Of a stretch of 64,000 nt of DNA, positions 45,742 to 53,869 are shown piece by piece. Each line of letters opens with the position of its first letter. Within the stretch, counting starts at the first letter, position 1. Source of the stretch: Planctomycetes bacterium B3_Pla (GTDB taxonomy: Bacteria; Planctomycetota; Phycisphaerae; Sedimentisphaerales; Anaerobacaceae); the NCBI GenBank assembly GCA_005223045.1, contig NJBM01000026.1, positions 1-64,000 of the forward strand, given 5' to 3'. The notes beneath the pieces are model-generated. The model worked only from the letters and a program-made list of their open reading frames with translations, made no database searches and was not told the origin of the DNA. The position numbers were made by a program, and so were the translations under genes.

Positions 45742-45777
45742 ATTCCGGCTGCTATTTTGGGCCGGAATTTCTTTTTT
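45742..45777 (+). terminator. Rho-independent terminator after rho
   Basis: ATTCCGGC pairs with GCCGGAAT over an 11-nt loop, followed by TTCTTTTTT. A second inverted repeat, AAGCAAACAA/TTGTTTGCTT (about 45676-45711), lies just before it but lacks a T run. Confidence 0.8.
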
Positions 45778-45805
45778 ATGGTCGATTGTCGAAATTTGAA
45801 AAGTT

Positions 45806-48800
45806 ATGGCTGAGCAACTCTCGAAAACTTATGACCCTAAAACCGTAGAGCGGCAGGTAAACGAGATATGGTCTTCGCATCCGTATTTTCACGCCGAGCC
45901 GCAAGCAGACGGCGAAGGTAGAGGAGCTTACACCATTGTGATCCCGCCGCCTAACGTTACGGCTCCGCTTCATCTGGGTCACGCTCTGAATAATACGTTG
46001 CAGGATATTCTCATTCGCTACCGGCGGATGCAGCAATACAATACCCTGTGGATGCCGGGCACCGACCACGCCGGGATCGCCACGCAAACGGTCGTTGAGA
46101 AGCGAATCCTCTCGGAAGAGGGAAAACGCCGAACCGATTTCGAGCGGGATGAGTTTGTCGGGCGTGTTCAGGCCTGGAAGGATGAGTATGAGGCACGGAT
46201 CATTCACCAGTTGCAGGCAATGGGTTGTTCCTGCGACTGGGAGCGGACGCGATTCACAATGGATGAAGTATGCGCCAAAGCCGTTCGCAGCGCGTTCTTT
46301 GATCTCTTCAAAGATGGGCTGATCTACCGAGGCAAGAGACTTGTAAACTGGGACCCCGCCACGCAAACGGTGCTGGCTGATGACGAAGTGGAGCACGAAA
46401 CGGTACAGGGGCATTTTTGGTATTTGAAGTATCCACTTGTCGAGCCTGTTGAAAGTGTCGCGGGCGTCGAAGGTGGCGAGGGCGTCCCGCCCTTGTGTCC
46501 CGAAAGTGGCGAGGGCGTCCCGCCCTTGCGTCCCGAAAGTGGCGAGGGCGTCCCGCCCTTGCGTCCCGAAAGTGGCGAGGGCGTCCCGCCCTTGCGTCCC
46601 GAGAGCGTCTCGCTCTCGGAGCCAACCGGCGAAATCCACCAGCGTCGGGGGCACAACCTCCCCCACTGGACAAAGCACGGGGCCACTTACGCCGTCACGT
46701 TCCGCCTTGTCGACAGTCTTCCCCCGCACGTTCTCCACACGTGGAGACAGGAACGAGAAGACATCGTCCGGCGAGCCATGGAACAGGGCAGGCCCCTGAC
46801 GGCTCACGAAGAACGAGAACTATATCGACTGCACACAACGCGAATCGAAACATTTCTGGATTCCGGCCAGGGTGCTTGTCATCTTGCCAAGCCCGAGATC
46901 GCTTCGTTGGTCCAAGAAGCCCTGCGGCACTTCAATGGCCGGCGATATAATTTGATCGCCTGGTGTATCATGCCCAACCACGTTCACGTGATCGTGCGCC
47001 CCTTCGAGGACTATGACCTGGCGGGTATCCTGCACAGTTGGAAGTCTTTCACCGCCAAGCAGGCAAATAGACTATTGGGAGCAACTGGGGCTTTCTGGCA
47101 GGAGGAGTATTACGATCACCTGATTCGGGACGAGGAGGATTTTAGGAATCAGGTTAATTATGTGCTCGATAATCCCGACAAAGCGGATCTGCAAGACTGG
47201 CAGTGGTGTGGGATGCATGGCTCGACATCAGATGAAGAACAAGGGCAGGATGCCCTCGGGACGCAAGGGCGGGACGCCCTCGCCACTATCACGTATGTCA
47301 CCGTAGCCACGACCCGGCCTGAAACTATGCTTGGCGATACGGCCGTTGCGATGAATCCAAATGATCCACGTGCAAAATATCTTATTGGCAAAAAAGTCCG
47401 GCTTCCGATTGTCGGTCGTATTATCCCCATCATTGCCGATGAGCATGTAGTTCTGCCCGATCCGGAAAGTGAAGATGAAAAGGCAAAATTCTCCACAGGC
47501 TTTTTGAAAGTAACCCCGGCACACGATCCGGACGACTGGGAAATAGGCCAGAGACACGGACTCAAAGTTATCAATGTCATGGCCCCGGACGGCTCGATAA
47601 GCGACAAACACGGCTGGGAGGATGCCGATGAGCCCGAAGCGCAGTCTCTGCTTGGGATGGACCGTTTTGAGGCACGCGAGGCCATTGTCGAATTCTTCCG
47701 GCAGGAAAAACTTCTGGAGGATGTTCGTGAATATGTCCACGAAGTTGGGCACAGTTATCGCAGCCACGTGCCTATCGAGCCGTATCTGTCCGACCAGTGG
47801 TACATCGCCGTCAAGGAGCCTATCGAACACCTCAGGGAGAGATTTGGCGAGGGCCTCATCGACGGAACGGACGTACCAGTAAACTCTTTAGCCGGCTTGG
47901 CCCTGAAACCATTACTCGACGGTCGCCTGCGTTTTATCCCGGATCGTTATGCCAAAACATACCAAAGCTGGCTGGAGAATCTGCGAGACTGGCCCATAAG
48001 CCGCCAACTATGGTGGGGACACCAGATACCAATCTGGCACAAAAGAGTCCATCTCAGAAAGGAGACTTGGAACAAAGAATTGTTATCTATACTTGGGTGG
48101 GACCATCATATTGACGAGGTTAAAGCGGGTCAGACCAATGATAATTTCATGATTAGAATTATCCGTACCGAAAACAGGCGTGGAATTGATCCTTTGACGG
48201 ATTCGCTTATCCCGATAGTTAAGAAAACAGAAGGTGAGTATGACATTTACGTTTGCTTTAGAGACGAGCACGATAGCAAAAGCAGAAGTCTTGGATATGT
48301 AAAGACTCTCAAAGAAGGAGGATATCAACGCGATGAGGATGTTCTGGATACGTGGTTTTCCTCGGCGCTTTGGCCTTTTAGCACAATGGGCTGGCCGGAA
48401 GATACGCCGGAACTCAGGACATTTTATCCGGGCAACGTGCTTTGTACGGCGCGCGAGATCATTACGCTGTGGGTTTCGCGTATGCTGATGATGGGTCAAT
48501 ATTGTGCCGGGGACATTCCGTTCAGCGACGTGTATATTCACGCGATGATTCAGGACGGTCAGGGGCGCAAGATGTCCAAGAGTCTGGGCAACGGCATTGA
48601 TCCGTTGGTGGCTATCGACAGCCACGGGGTCGATGCGATGCGTTTTACGCTGGCCAGCATGACCACGGACACGCAGGACATCAGGATGCCGGTGGCGGCG
48701 ATGACGCTGCCGGACGGGCGCCAGGCAAATACCTCGCCGAAGTTCGATATCGGGCGAAACTTCTGTAACAAGCTCTGGAACGCCTCGCGTTTTGCCATGA

Positions 48801-49711
48801 TGAATCTCGAAGGGATTGACCCGGCCGGATTCGTTCCTGAAAGAATGGACATCACCGACAAATGGATTCTCTCACGCCTGACCGGGACAATTTCCGAGGT
48901 CACGGCCTCTCTGGACAATTTCAAGTATAGTGAGCCGTTAGCCGGACTCTACAGGTTTTTCTGGAACGACTTTTGTGACTGGTACCTCGAGTGGGCCAAG
49001 CCAAGGATGCATGATGAGCAGAAAAAACCGATTGCGCAGAATGTTTTGGCCTTTGTGCTGGATCAGACTCTTCGCCTGCTGCATCCGTTCGTGCCGTTCA
49101 TCAGCGAAGGAATCTTTCAGAAGCTGAACGAGGTAGCGCCGGTCCGGCAGCTTCAAGGACTGACAGATGCGAAGGATTCCGAGGCTCTGGTTGTTGCCGA
49201 GTGGCCTCATGCAATTGATTCTCTGTTGAACGCGGACGCAGAGAAACATGTTGACATTATACAAAACGTGGTTCGCACCATCCGGGAGATCAGAAACAAC
49301 AGGAATATACCTCCAAAGGAAGCTTTGGTCGTGTCGGTCAAGTCTCAACAGGAAATTGTCAACATTCTAAACCACAACGCAGAACTCATCAGTCAATCGG
49401 CCGGTGTTAAAAAGTTCCAGGCCGGGACTGACGTAGAAAAGCCAGCGAATGCCGCGGCTGCAATTGCAGATTCGGCGGAGATTTACGTACACGATGCGAT
49501 TGATCCGGAAGCGGAAAGTCGCCGGTTTGAGAAGCAGAAACAGCAGATAGAAAAGGCCAAGGAAGCGGTGGAAGGCAAGCTGGCTAACGAGAATTTCGTC
49601 GCTAAAGCAAAACCGCAAGTCGTAGCCCAGGCCAAAGACAAGCTGGCCCAGCTTACGGAACAATTAAAGACCGTTGACAAGCACCTTTCGGAATTGGAAA
49701 ATAGTGGATGA
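45806..49711 (+). CDS. valS: Valyl-tRNA synthetase carrying an in-frame transposase insertion
   Basis: One frame of 1301 codons. Class I motifs are the HIGH-type HLGH in APLHLGHALNNT and KMSKS in GRKMSKSLGNGIDP; VATTRPETMLGDTAV starts the editing domain, DTWFSSALWPFSTMGWP is typical of ValRS, and a C-terminal coiled coil (KQKQQIEKAKEAVEGKL) ends it. Residues about 223-494 are foreign: four 11-residue repeats (ESGEGVPPLRP type) and a REP-associated tyrosine transposase. They sit between HFWYLKYPL and YVTVATTRPET, a loop between two strands where other ValRS have only a few residues. Without the insert the protein would have about 1030 residues. A further loop of about 100 residues precedes DEDVLDTWFSS. 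ValRS is essential, so either the insert is tolerated or another valS exists. Confidence 0.9.
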   Translation: MAEQLSKTYDPKTVERQVNEIWSSHPYFHAEPQADGEGRGAYTIVIPPPNVTAPLHLGHALNNTLQDILIRYRRMQQYNTLWMPGTDHAGIATQTVVEKRILSEEGKRRTDFERDEFVGRVQAWKDEYEARIIHQLQAMGCSCDWERTRFTMDEVCAKAVRSAFFDLFKDGLIYRGKRLVNWDPATQTVLADDEVEHETVQGHFWYLKYPLVEPVESVAGVEGGEGVPPLCPESGEGVPPLRPESGEGVPPLRPESGEGVPPLRPESVSLSEPTGEIHQRRGHNLPHWTKHGATYAVTFRLVDSLPPHVLHTWRQEREDIVRRAMEQGRPLTAHEERELYRLHTTRIETFLDSGQGACHLAKPEIASLVQEALRHFNGRRYNLIAWCIMPNHVHVIVRPFEDYDLAGILHSWKSFTAKQANRLLGATGAFWQEEYYDHLIRDEEDFRNQVNYVLDNPDKADLQDWQWCGMHGSTSDEEQGQDALGTQGRDALATITYVTVATTRPETMLGDTAVAMNPNDPRAKYLIGKKVRLPIVGRIIPIIADEHVVLPDPESEDEKAKFSTGFLKVTPAHDPDDWEIGQRHGLKVINVMAPDGSISDKHGWEDADEPEAQSLLGMDRFEAREAIVEFFRQEKLLEDVREYVHEVGHSYRSHVPIEPYLSDQWYIAVKEPIEHLRERFGEGLIDGTDVPVNSLAGLALKPLLDGRLRFIPDRYAKTYQSWLENLRDWPISRQLWWGHQIPIWHKRVHLRKETWNKELLSILGWDHHIDEVKAGQTNDNFMIRIIRTENRRGIDPLTDSLIPIVKKTEGEYDIYVCFRDEHDSKSRSLGYVKTLKEGGYQRDEDVLDTWFSSALWPFSTMGWPEDTPELRTFYPGNVLCTAREIITLWVSRMLMMGQYCAGDIPFSDVYIHAMIQDGQGRKMSKSLGNGIDPLVAIDSHGVDAMRFTLASMTTDTQDIRMPVAAMTLPDGRQANTSPKFDIGRNFCNKLWNASRFAMMNLEGIDPAGFVPERMDITDKWILSRLTGTISEVTASLDNFKYSEPLAGLYRFFWNDFCDWYLEWAKPRMHDEQKKPIAQNVLAFVLDQTLRLLHPFVPFISEGIFQKLNEVAPVRQLQGLTDAKDSEALVVAEWPHAIDSLLNADAEKHVDIIQNVVRTIREIRNNRNIPPKEALVVSVKSQQEIVNILNHNAELISQSAGVKKFQAGTDVEKPANAAAAIADSAEIYVHDAIDPEAESRRFEKQKQQIEKAKEAVEGKLANENFVAKAKPQVVAQAKDKLAQLTEQLKTVDKHLSELENSG
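46473..46604 (+). repeat. Four tandem 33-nt REP units at the left end of the RAYT element
   Basis: Units start at 46473, 46506, 46539 and 46572. Each contains GGCGAGGGCGTCCCGCCCTT and ends in a GTCCCGAAA-type tail. The unit is itself partly palindromic (GGGCGTCCCGCCC). Because 33 is a multiple of three, copy number can change without shifting the valS frame. The first unit differs by one base (GTGTCC for GCGTCC) and the last ends GAGA. There are no spacers, so this is not a CRISPR array. Confidence 0.92.
47257..47287 (-). repeat. Inverted REP unit at the right end of the RAYT element
   Basis: Thirty-one bases that are the exact reverse complement of the left-end unit core (ending GGGACGCCCTCGCCACT). 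The inverted arrangement at both ends marks the element borders. Confidence 0.9.
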
Positions 49712-49759
49712 GTGAACGAATGGCTCGTACCGGCATCTACCGGACAAAGGTGACGCAAA

Positions 49760-50155
49760 ATGGAAATGGAAGCTGAACTGTCGCGGATAATCATAAACGA
49801 AATGTCCGACCAGCAGGTGATTGTTATTAAGGAGCGAGACGGCGACCGGAGTTTTCCCATCGTTATCGGCATCGTCGAGATTTTTGCGATTGACCGCCGA
49901 TTGAAGGGCATCAAGCCGGCCCGCCCCATGACGCACGATCTATTGGCCAGCGTGATTGAAAACCTCGGCGCCAGAATAGAAAAGATCGTGATAAGTGATT
50001 TGCGCCATCACGTCTTCTATGCAAGGATACATCTGAGCTTGAACGGGCGAGCTGTTGAAATCGACTCCCGCCCTTCCGACGCGATTGCCTTGTGTGCGGC
50101 GTCAAACGCACCTATTTTTGTGGCCGATCATGTTTTCGAGCAGGCTTCTCAATAA
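49760..50155 (+). CDS. Bifunctional nuclease (BFN/DUF151) family protein
   Basis: 131 residues, one BFN domain. The pattern VIVIKERDGDRSFPIVIGIVEIFAI, then RPMTHDLLASVIENLGA and the SRPSDAIALCAASNAPIFV end are characteristic. Plant members have DNase and RNase activity; bacterial ones are little studied. It follows valS by 48 nt on the same strand. Its last 44 nt overlap the tail of lspA on the other strand. Confidence 0.85.
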   Translation: MEMEAELSRIIINEMSDQQVIVIKERDGDRSFPIVIGIVEIFAIDRRLKGIKPARPMTHDLLASVIENLGARIEKIVISDLRHHVFYARIHLSLNGRAVEIDSRPSDAIALCAASNAPIFVADHVFEQASQ

Positions 50156-50690
50156 GAAATGTCGAAATAATCAACAGCCCCACCCCAATACAAAGTAAAC
50201 TGTCTGCGATGTTGAAGGTATGCCAATGATAGCCGCGGTAATAGATGTCGATAAAATCGCGGACTGAGCCGTCATTGAAGATCCTGTCGTACAAATTGCC
50301 GCAGACGCCCGCGGCAAAAAGCCCCAGAGCAACATGAACCAACTTCTGCCGGTTCCCGCCGAAAAGGAATACCCCGAAGATCGCCACCACCGCAATAGCG
50401 GAAACTGCCGTCAGGAAATAGGATTTGCCGGCGAACCAGCCAAAAGCAGCACCGTTGTTCAGCGCTGTCACAAATTGCAGGAAGCCATCTATGACAGGAA
50501 ACGTCTGCCGGTGTTGCAGCCAGTCGAATACCGCCTTCTTGGTCCACAAATCCAGCGCCAGCCCGCCGGCCATCAGGGACCAGAATATTAAATGTGCTTT
50601 TGGGTCCGGCAGCACGAGCGTCAAGTGCTTCAAGGAAACGCGAGCCGGCGGCAGCCGCGGGCTGCCCTTTTCTGTCTTTGCCTCGGTCAT
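50112..50690 (-). CDS. lspA: Lipoprotein signal peptidase (signal peptidase II)
   Basis: 192 residues with four membrane segments. The conserved boxes are ALDLWTKKAVF, ALNNGAAFG, CGNLYDRIFNDGSVRDF and FNIADSLLCIG; D145 and D163 are the likely catalytic aspartates by alignment with E. coli D123 and D141. It cleaves signal peptides from prolipoproteins in the inner membrane. An N-terminal tail of about 30 residues before the first membrane segment is longer than usual. No ribosome site is obvious before the ATG. Confidence 0.92.
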   Translation of the reverse strand: MTEAKTEKGSPRLPPARVSLKHLTLVLPDPKAHLIFWSLMAGGLALDLWTKKAVFDWLQHRQTFPVIDGFLQFVTALNNGAAFGWFAGKSYFLTAVSAIAVVAIFGVFLFGGNRQKLVHVALGLFAAGVCGNLYDRIFNDGSVRDFIDIYYRGYHWHTFNIADSLLCIGVGLLIISTFLIEKPARKHDRPQK

Positions 50691-50954
50691 AATTGGTATT
50701 TATCGTATTATCTTATCTCGGCTATCAATCGCAGCCATCTGTAGCTTGTTTTCAATCGGCACGGCATTATATCACAGTAAGTACTGATGTCAAAAACTTT
50801 TAACGCCGGCTGAAATTTTGTTTCCTGCACTGCTTTCTAAATGTTTGACATATTTGAGACGACTTTGTACCATACTGCCAATTCGATTGGACTATAATGT
50901 ATAGACGAGGCAATGCCTCGTCTTTGTTGCTTTTGCTTGAGAGGTTCTCGTTTT

Positions 50955-52529
50955 ATGGCGAAACGGAAAGTGACTTTGAAGAACAGGCCGCACGTCCTTA
51001 TCATCCGCGACGGCTGGGGCTACAATCCCGACAGTTCGGAAGACGAGTACAACAGTATCAAACGCGCAAATACACCGGTGGATGACATGCTGATGGCGGA
51101 ATTCCCAAACTGTCTTGTCCATACCAGCGGGCTGCATGTCGGCCTGCCGGACGGCACGATGGGTAACAGCGAAGTTGGGCATCAAAACATCGGGGCGGGC
51201 AGGATCGTCCCACAGGAATCAGTGAGAATCAGCAAGACCATCCGAGACGGGTCGTTTTTCAAGAACAGCGAGTTGTTGAATCTGATCAAATTCGTGAAGA
51301 ACAGCAACGGCAAAATGCACGTCATGGGTCTATGTAGTGACATTGGCGTGCATTCGCTGTTGGACCACCTGTTCGGGCTGCTTGAATTGGCGAAAAGAAA
51401 CGACGTGGAGGAGGTTTTCATTCATGCCTTTACCGACGGTCGCGATTCACCGCCGGACAGCGGGGCCGGATACATAGCCGATATCGAAAAGAAGGCCGAA
51501 GAAATAGGCGCAGGCAAAATCGCATCGGTGATGGGCCGATTCTATGCCATGGATCGTGACAGTCGATGGGACCGCGTGCAGAGAGCTTATGAATGTATGA
51601 GGATAGGCAAGGGCCTCAAGACAACCAGTGCAGCCGAGGCGGTCGCGAAAAGCTATAAGAAAGAGGTAACCGATGAATTCATCGAGCCAACCTGCATTGT
51701 CACCGGCGACGATGAACCAATAGCTACCATAGACGACGGCGACGGCGTAGTCTTCTTCAACTTCCGCGGCGACAGACCTCGCGAGATCACACGAGCGCTC
51801 GTCGAGCCCAACTTCAAGGAATTCAACAGAACAGCCAAGCCGGACATTTACTTCGTTTGCATGACCGAATACGATGCGACGATACCGGCGAGGGTGGCAT
51901 TTCCCAAGCTGCCGAAGATGAAAAACATCCTGGGAGCCTACTGGGGTTCGCTGGGGCTGAAACAGTTTCGTTGTGCCGAGACGGAAAAGTACGCGCACGT
52001 GACCTTCTTCTTCAACGATTACGCCGAAAAGCCGTTTCCAGGTGAAGACAGACAGATCGTGCCCTCGCCCCGAGTCCGCACGTATGACTTGAAGCCGGAG
52101 ATGAGTGTTTATGAGGTTACCGACGTAGTGCTGGAGAGACTTGACTCGAACCAATACGATGTGGTCGTGGTCAATTTCGCCAATCCGGACATGGTCGGCC
52201 ACACGGGCATTCTGGAAGCAGCGATCAGGGCCGCCGAGACGGTGGACGAATGCGTGGGCAAGATATTGGAAAAAGTCAAGAGCCTGGGCGGAGCGGCGAT
52301 AATTACCGCCGACCACGGCAATTTCGAGAAGATGATCGATAGAAGCCCGGAAAACCCGCACACCGCCCACACGATTGGCGACGTGCCGTTGATAGTATTC
52401 GACGAACGCTTCAAAGGCGGAAAGCTGCGCCAAGACGGCACGTTGGCCGACATAGGCCCGACCCTTCTGCAAATGATGGACCTGCCGCAACCCAAAGAAA
52501 TGACCGGGAAAAGTCTGTTACTTGAGTAG
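50955..52529 (+). CDS. gpmI: 2,3-bisphosphoglycerate-independent phosphoglycerate mutase
   Basis: 524 residues. IIRDGWG opens the alkaline-phosphatase-type metal site, GNSEVGH carries the phospho-serine (S72), and HAFTDGRDSPP, RFYAMDRD, NFRGDRPREITRAL and ITADHGNFEKM complete the active site. It interconverts 3- and 2-phosphoglycerate in glycolysis. GAGG stands before the ATG. Its C-terminus ends PQPKEMTGKSLLLE. A second version of that tail is found 830 nt downstream, after the HEPN/MNT pair, which suggests an insertion at this gene's end. Confidence 0.95.
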   Translation: MAKRKVTLKNRPHVLIIRDGWGYNPDSSEDEYNSIKRANTPVDDMLMAEFPNCLVHTSGLHVGLPDGTMGNSEVGHQNIGAGRIVPQESVRISKTIRDGSFFKNSELLNLIKFVKNSNGKMHVMGLCSDIGVHSLLDHLFGLLELAKRNDVEEVFIHAFTDGRDSPPDSGAGYIADIEKKAEEIGAGKIASVMGRFYAMDRDSRWDRVQRAYECMRIGKGLKTTSAAEAVAKSYKKEVTDEFIEPTCIVTGDDEPIATIDDGDGVVFFNFRGDRPREITRALVEPNFKEFNRTAKPDIYFVCMTEYDATIPARVAFPKLPKMKNILGAYWGSLGLKQFRCAETEKYAHVTFFFNDYAEKPFPGEDRQIVPSPRVRTYDLKPEMSVYEVTDVVLERLDSNQYDVVVVNFANPDMVGHTGILEAAIRAAETVDECVGKILEKVKSLGGAAIITADHGNFEKMIDRSPENPHTAHTIGDVPLIVFDERFKGGKLRQDGTLADIGPTLLQMMDLPQPKEMTGKSLLLE

Positions 52530-52545
52530 ATTGGAGGCAATAATA

Positions 52546-52971
52546 ATGAAGCTGGATATAAGCAGTCTACGTAAAGCGGTTGATTCTTTGGAGAAAACAA
52601 TAAAAGTTTCGGAAAACAAGATATTGGCTGTCGAGTTGGATAACAATGTAAAAGATGCTATAAGGGCGGGAGTCATCCAAAACTTTGAATTCACTTATGA
52701 ATTATGCTGGAAGTTTATGAGGCGGTGGCTCAAGGAAAATGCTGATGTCGAGGAGGCTGAATATCCGCGCACTCGCAAGGAGCTTTTCCGTCTGGCAGCA
52801 CGTTCCGGTCTGATTAAAGAACCTCTATCATGGTTTTCCTATAGCGATGCACGCAATCTGACATCACATACCTATGATGAAAATAAGGCCGAATCGGTCT
52901 ATGAAACAGCATTAGATTTCTTCGGAGATGCCAGATATCTCCTGGATAGACTGCAGGAACGCAATGATTGA
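52546..52971 (+). CDS. HEPN-domain nucleotidyltransferase partner (toxin-like), copy 2
   Basis: 141 residues. R-x4-H motif as RNLTSH, and a YELCWKFMRRWLKE helix like the copy at 22947 (YELAWKMMKRWLE). It starts 16 nt after the gpmI stop with GGAGG 8 nt upstream and overlaps its MNT partner by 8 nt. Family knowledge: RNase toxin neutralised by tri-AMPylation near the HEPN motif. This copy is intact together with its partner. Confidence 0.87.
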   Translation: MKLDISSLRKAVDSLEKTIKVSENKILAVELDNNVKDAIRAGVIQNFEFTYELCWKFMRRWLKENADVEEAEYPRTRKELFRLAARSGLIKEPLSWFSYSDARNLTSHTYDENKAESVYETALDFFGDARYLLDRLQERND

Positions 52972-53266
52972 TGTAGAAGAAAAATATTTGGCCGAAGTCC
53001 GCCGGATTCTCAGCGAGAACGTTTCTGATTGTGAAGTTCGTGTTTTTGGCTCGCGTATCGAGGGCAAAGCGCGTGATTTTTCCGATCTCGACCTTGTGCT
53101 GGTTGGCAGCGAAAAACTAAACTGGCGAAAGATAGAATTACTCAAAGATGCCTTTGCTTCGTCCAATATCCCAATGACCGTAGATGTAATTGACTGGCAC
53201 GCAATATCAGACGAGTTTAGAGCGATTATAGAAAAAAATTACGAGATCATTCAGGAGAGAAAATAG
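52964..53266 (+). CDS. MNT-type nucleotidyltransferase (antitoxin-like), copy 2
   Basis: 100 residues, the minimal nucleotidyltransferase fold. The signature is FGSRIEGKA followed by FSDLDLVLVG, supplying the paired aspartates that bind metal; then ELLKDAFASSNI and EFRAIIEKNYEII close it. It likely AMPylates the upstream HEPN protein. The frameshifted relative at 23344 matches its second half well. Confidence 0.87.
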   Translation: MIDVEEKYLAEVRRILSENVSDCEVRVFGSRIEGKARDFSDLDLVLVGSEKLNWRKIELLKDAFASSNIPMTVDVIDWHAISDEFRAIIEKNYEIIQERK

Positions 53267-53356
53267 AAATTCGTAATATATCTGTAACGGCAAAACCTGC
53301 CGAGTCTCGGCAAAAGAGGCCCTGAAAATCACCAAATCAAAGTGAATTGCCTCGCT

Positions 53357-53404
53357 ATGCCGCAGCCTGAAGAAATGACCGGCCGCAGCCTGTTTGAAGG
53401 CTAA
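53357..53404 (+). pseudogene. Relic of a gpmI 3' end
   Basis: Sixteen codons reading MPQPEEMTGRSLFEG and a stop, next to no start site. They align with the very end of the gpmI product (PQPKEMTGKSLLLE) and share GCCGCA and GAAATGACCGG at the DNA level. The HEPN/MNT pair lies between gpmI and this piece. It looks as if the pair arrived at the gpmI end and brought or recreated a new tail, leaving the old one behind. Confidence 0.7.
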
Positions 53405-53449
53405 GCGTACAAGATCGTTGGACAATAATTCAATCGAGAGAGGATTCCA

Positions 53450-53782
53450 ATGGCGGAAACGTTCCCCGAACCGATAAGGAATTTGCCTGAGGTGGACATA
53501 CCGCTGGATGGACTGAAGGCTTATCTCTCACAATCAGACAACCACCAAATTCTGTTTATGGAGTTTGACGAGGATGTTGAAGTCCCGGAGCATTCCCACG
53601 AAAGTCAATGGGGTGTGGTTCTCGAAGGCAGAGCAGACCTGACGATAGAGGGAGTCGAGCGGACCTATACGAAAGGCGATCGCGTTTTCATACCAAACGG
53701 TGCAAAACACTCCGGAAAAATATATGCAGGATACGCCGACATTTCGTTTTTCGATCAAAAAGACCGCTACAAAACAAAATAG
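53450..53782 (+). CDS. Cupin-domain protein
   Basis: 110 residues, single small beta-barrel. Cupin motif 1 is readable as VPEHSHESQWGVVLEGRADLTIEG and motif 2 as KGDRVFIPNGAKHSGKIY; histidines at the usual metal positions are kept. Possibly a metal-dependent enzyme or ligand sensor; substrate unknown. AGAGGATT precedes the ATG. Confidence 0.85.
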   Translation: MAETFPEPIRNLPEVDIPLDGLKAYLSQSDNHQILFMEFDEDVEVPEHSHESQWGVVLEGRADLTIEGVERTYTKGDRVFIPNGAKHSGKIYAGYADISFFDQKDRYKTK

Positions 53783-53869
53783 ACTCCTGCCTGTGCGGGA
53801 GCGATAATTCAGCCGGCTGCGCGGCGGCGAAATCGAATGCCGCCTACTGACCGAGGCGTGTAGAAAACA

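Larger units (their letters stand above)
46473..47287 (+). mobile_element. REP-associated tyrosine transposase (RAYT) element inserted in valS
   Basis: 815 bp bounded by REP units in opposite orientation (four at the left, one at 47257-47287, plus a degenerate piece at about 47242-47256). The transposase part (valS residues about 272-480) opens RRGHNLPHW and GATYAVTFRLVDSLP, carries the HUH pair in MPNHVHVIVRP (H392, H394) and ends EYYDHLIRDEEDFRNQVNYVLDNP, with Y452 of NYVLDNP the likely nucleophile. This is the IS200/IS605-like Y1 architecture of RAYTs. It has no in-frame ATG or clear ribosome site of its own near the start, so it would be made as part of ValRS. All its codons are in the valS frame without a stop. 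Confidence 0.88.

Noticed and set aside
46473..46604. Direct repeats as a possible CRISPR array
   Set aside because: Units follow each other directly without spacers and lie in a coding frame; they match REP units at a RAYT end.
45776..46807. Long reverse-strand frame of 343 codons opposite the start of valS, with GTQGRDALATF repeats
   Set aside because: It is the antisense reading of the REP array and of clear valS sequence; no ribosome site or known domain.
46441..47290. Intein in the synthetase
   Set aside because: No splicing-block residues (Cys/Ser at the start, HN at the end) and the inserted domain is a Y1 transposase, not a homing endonuclease with Hint fold.
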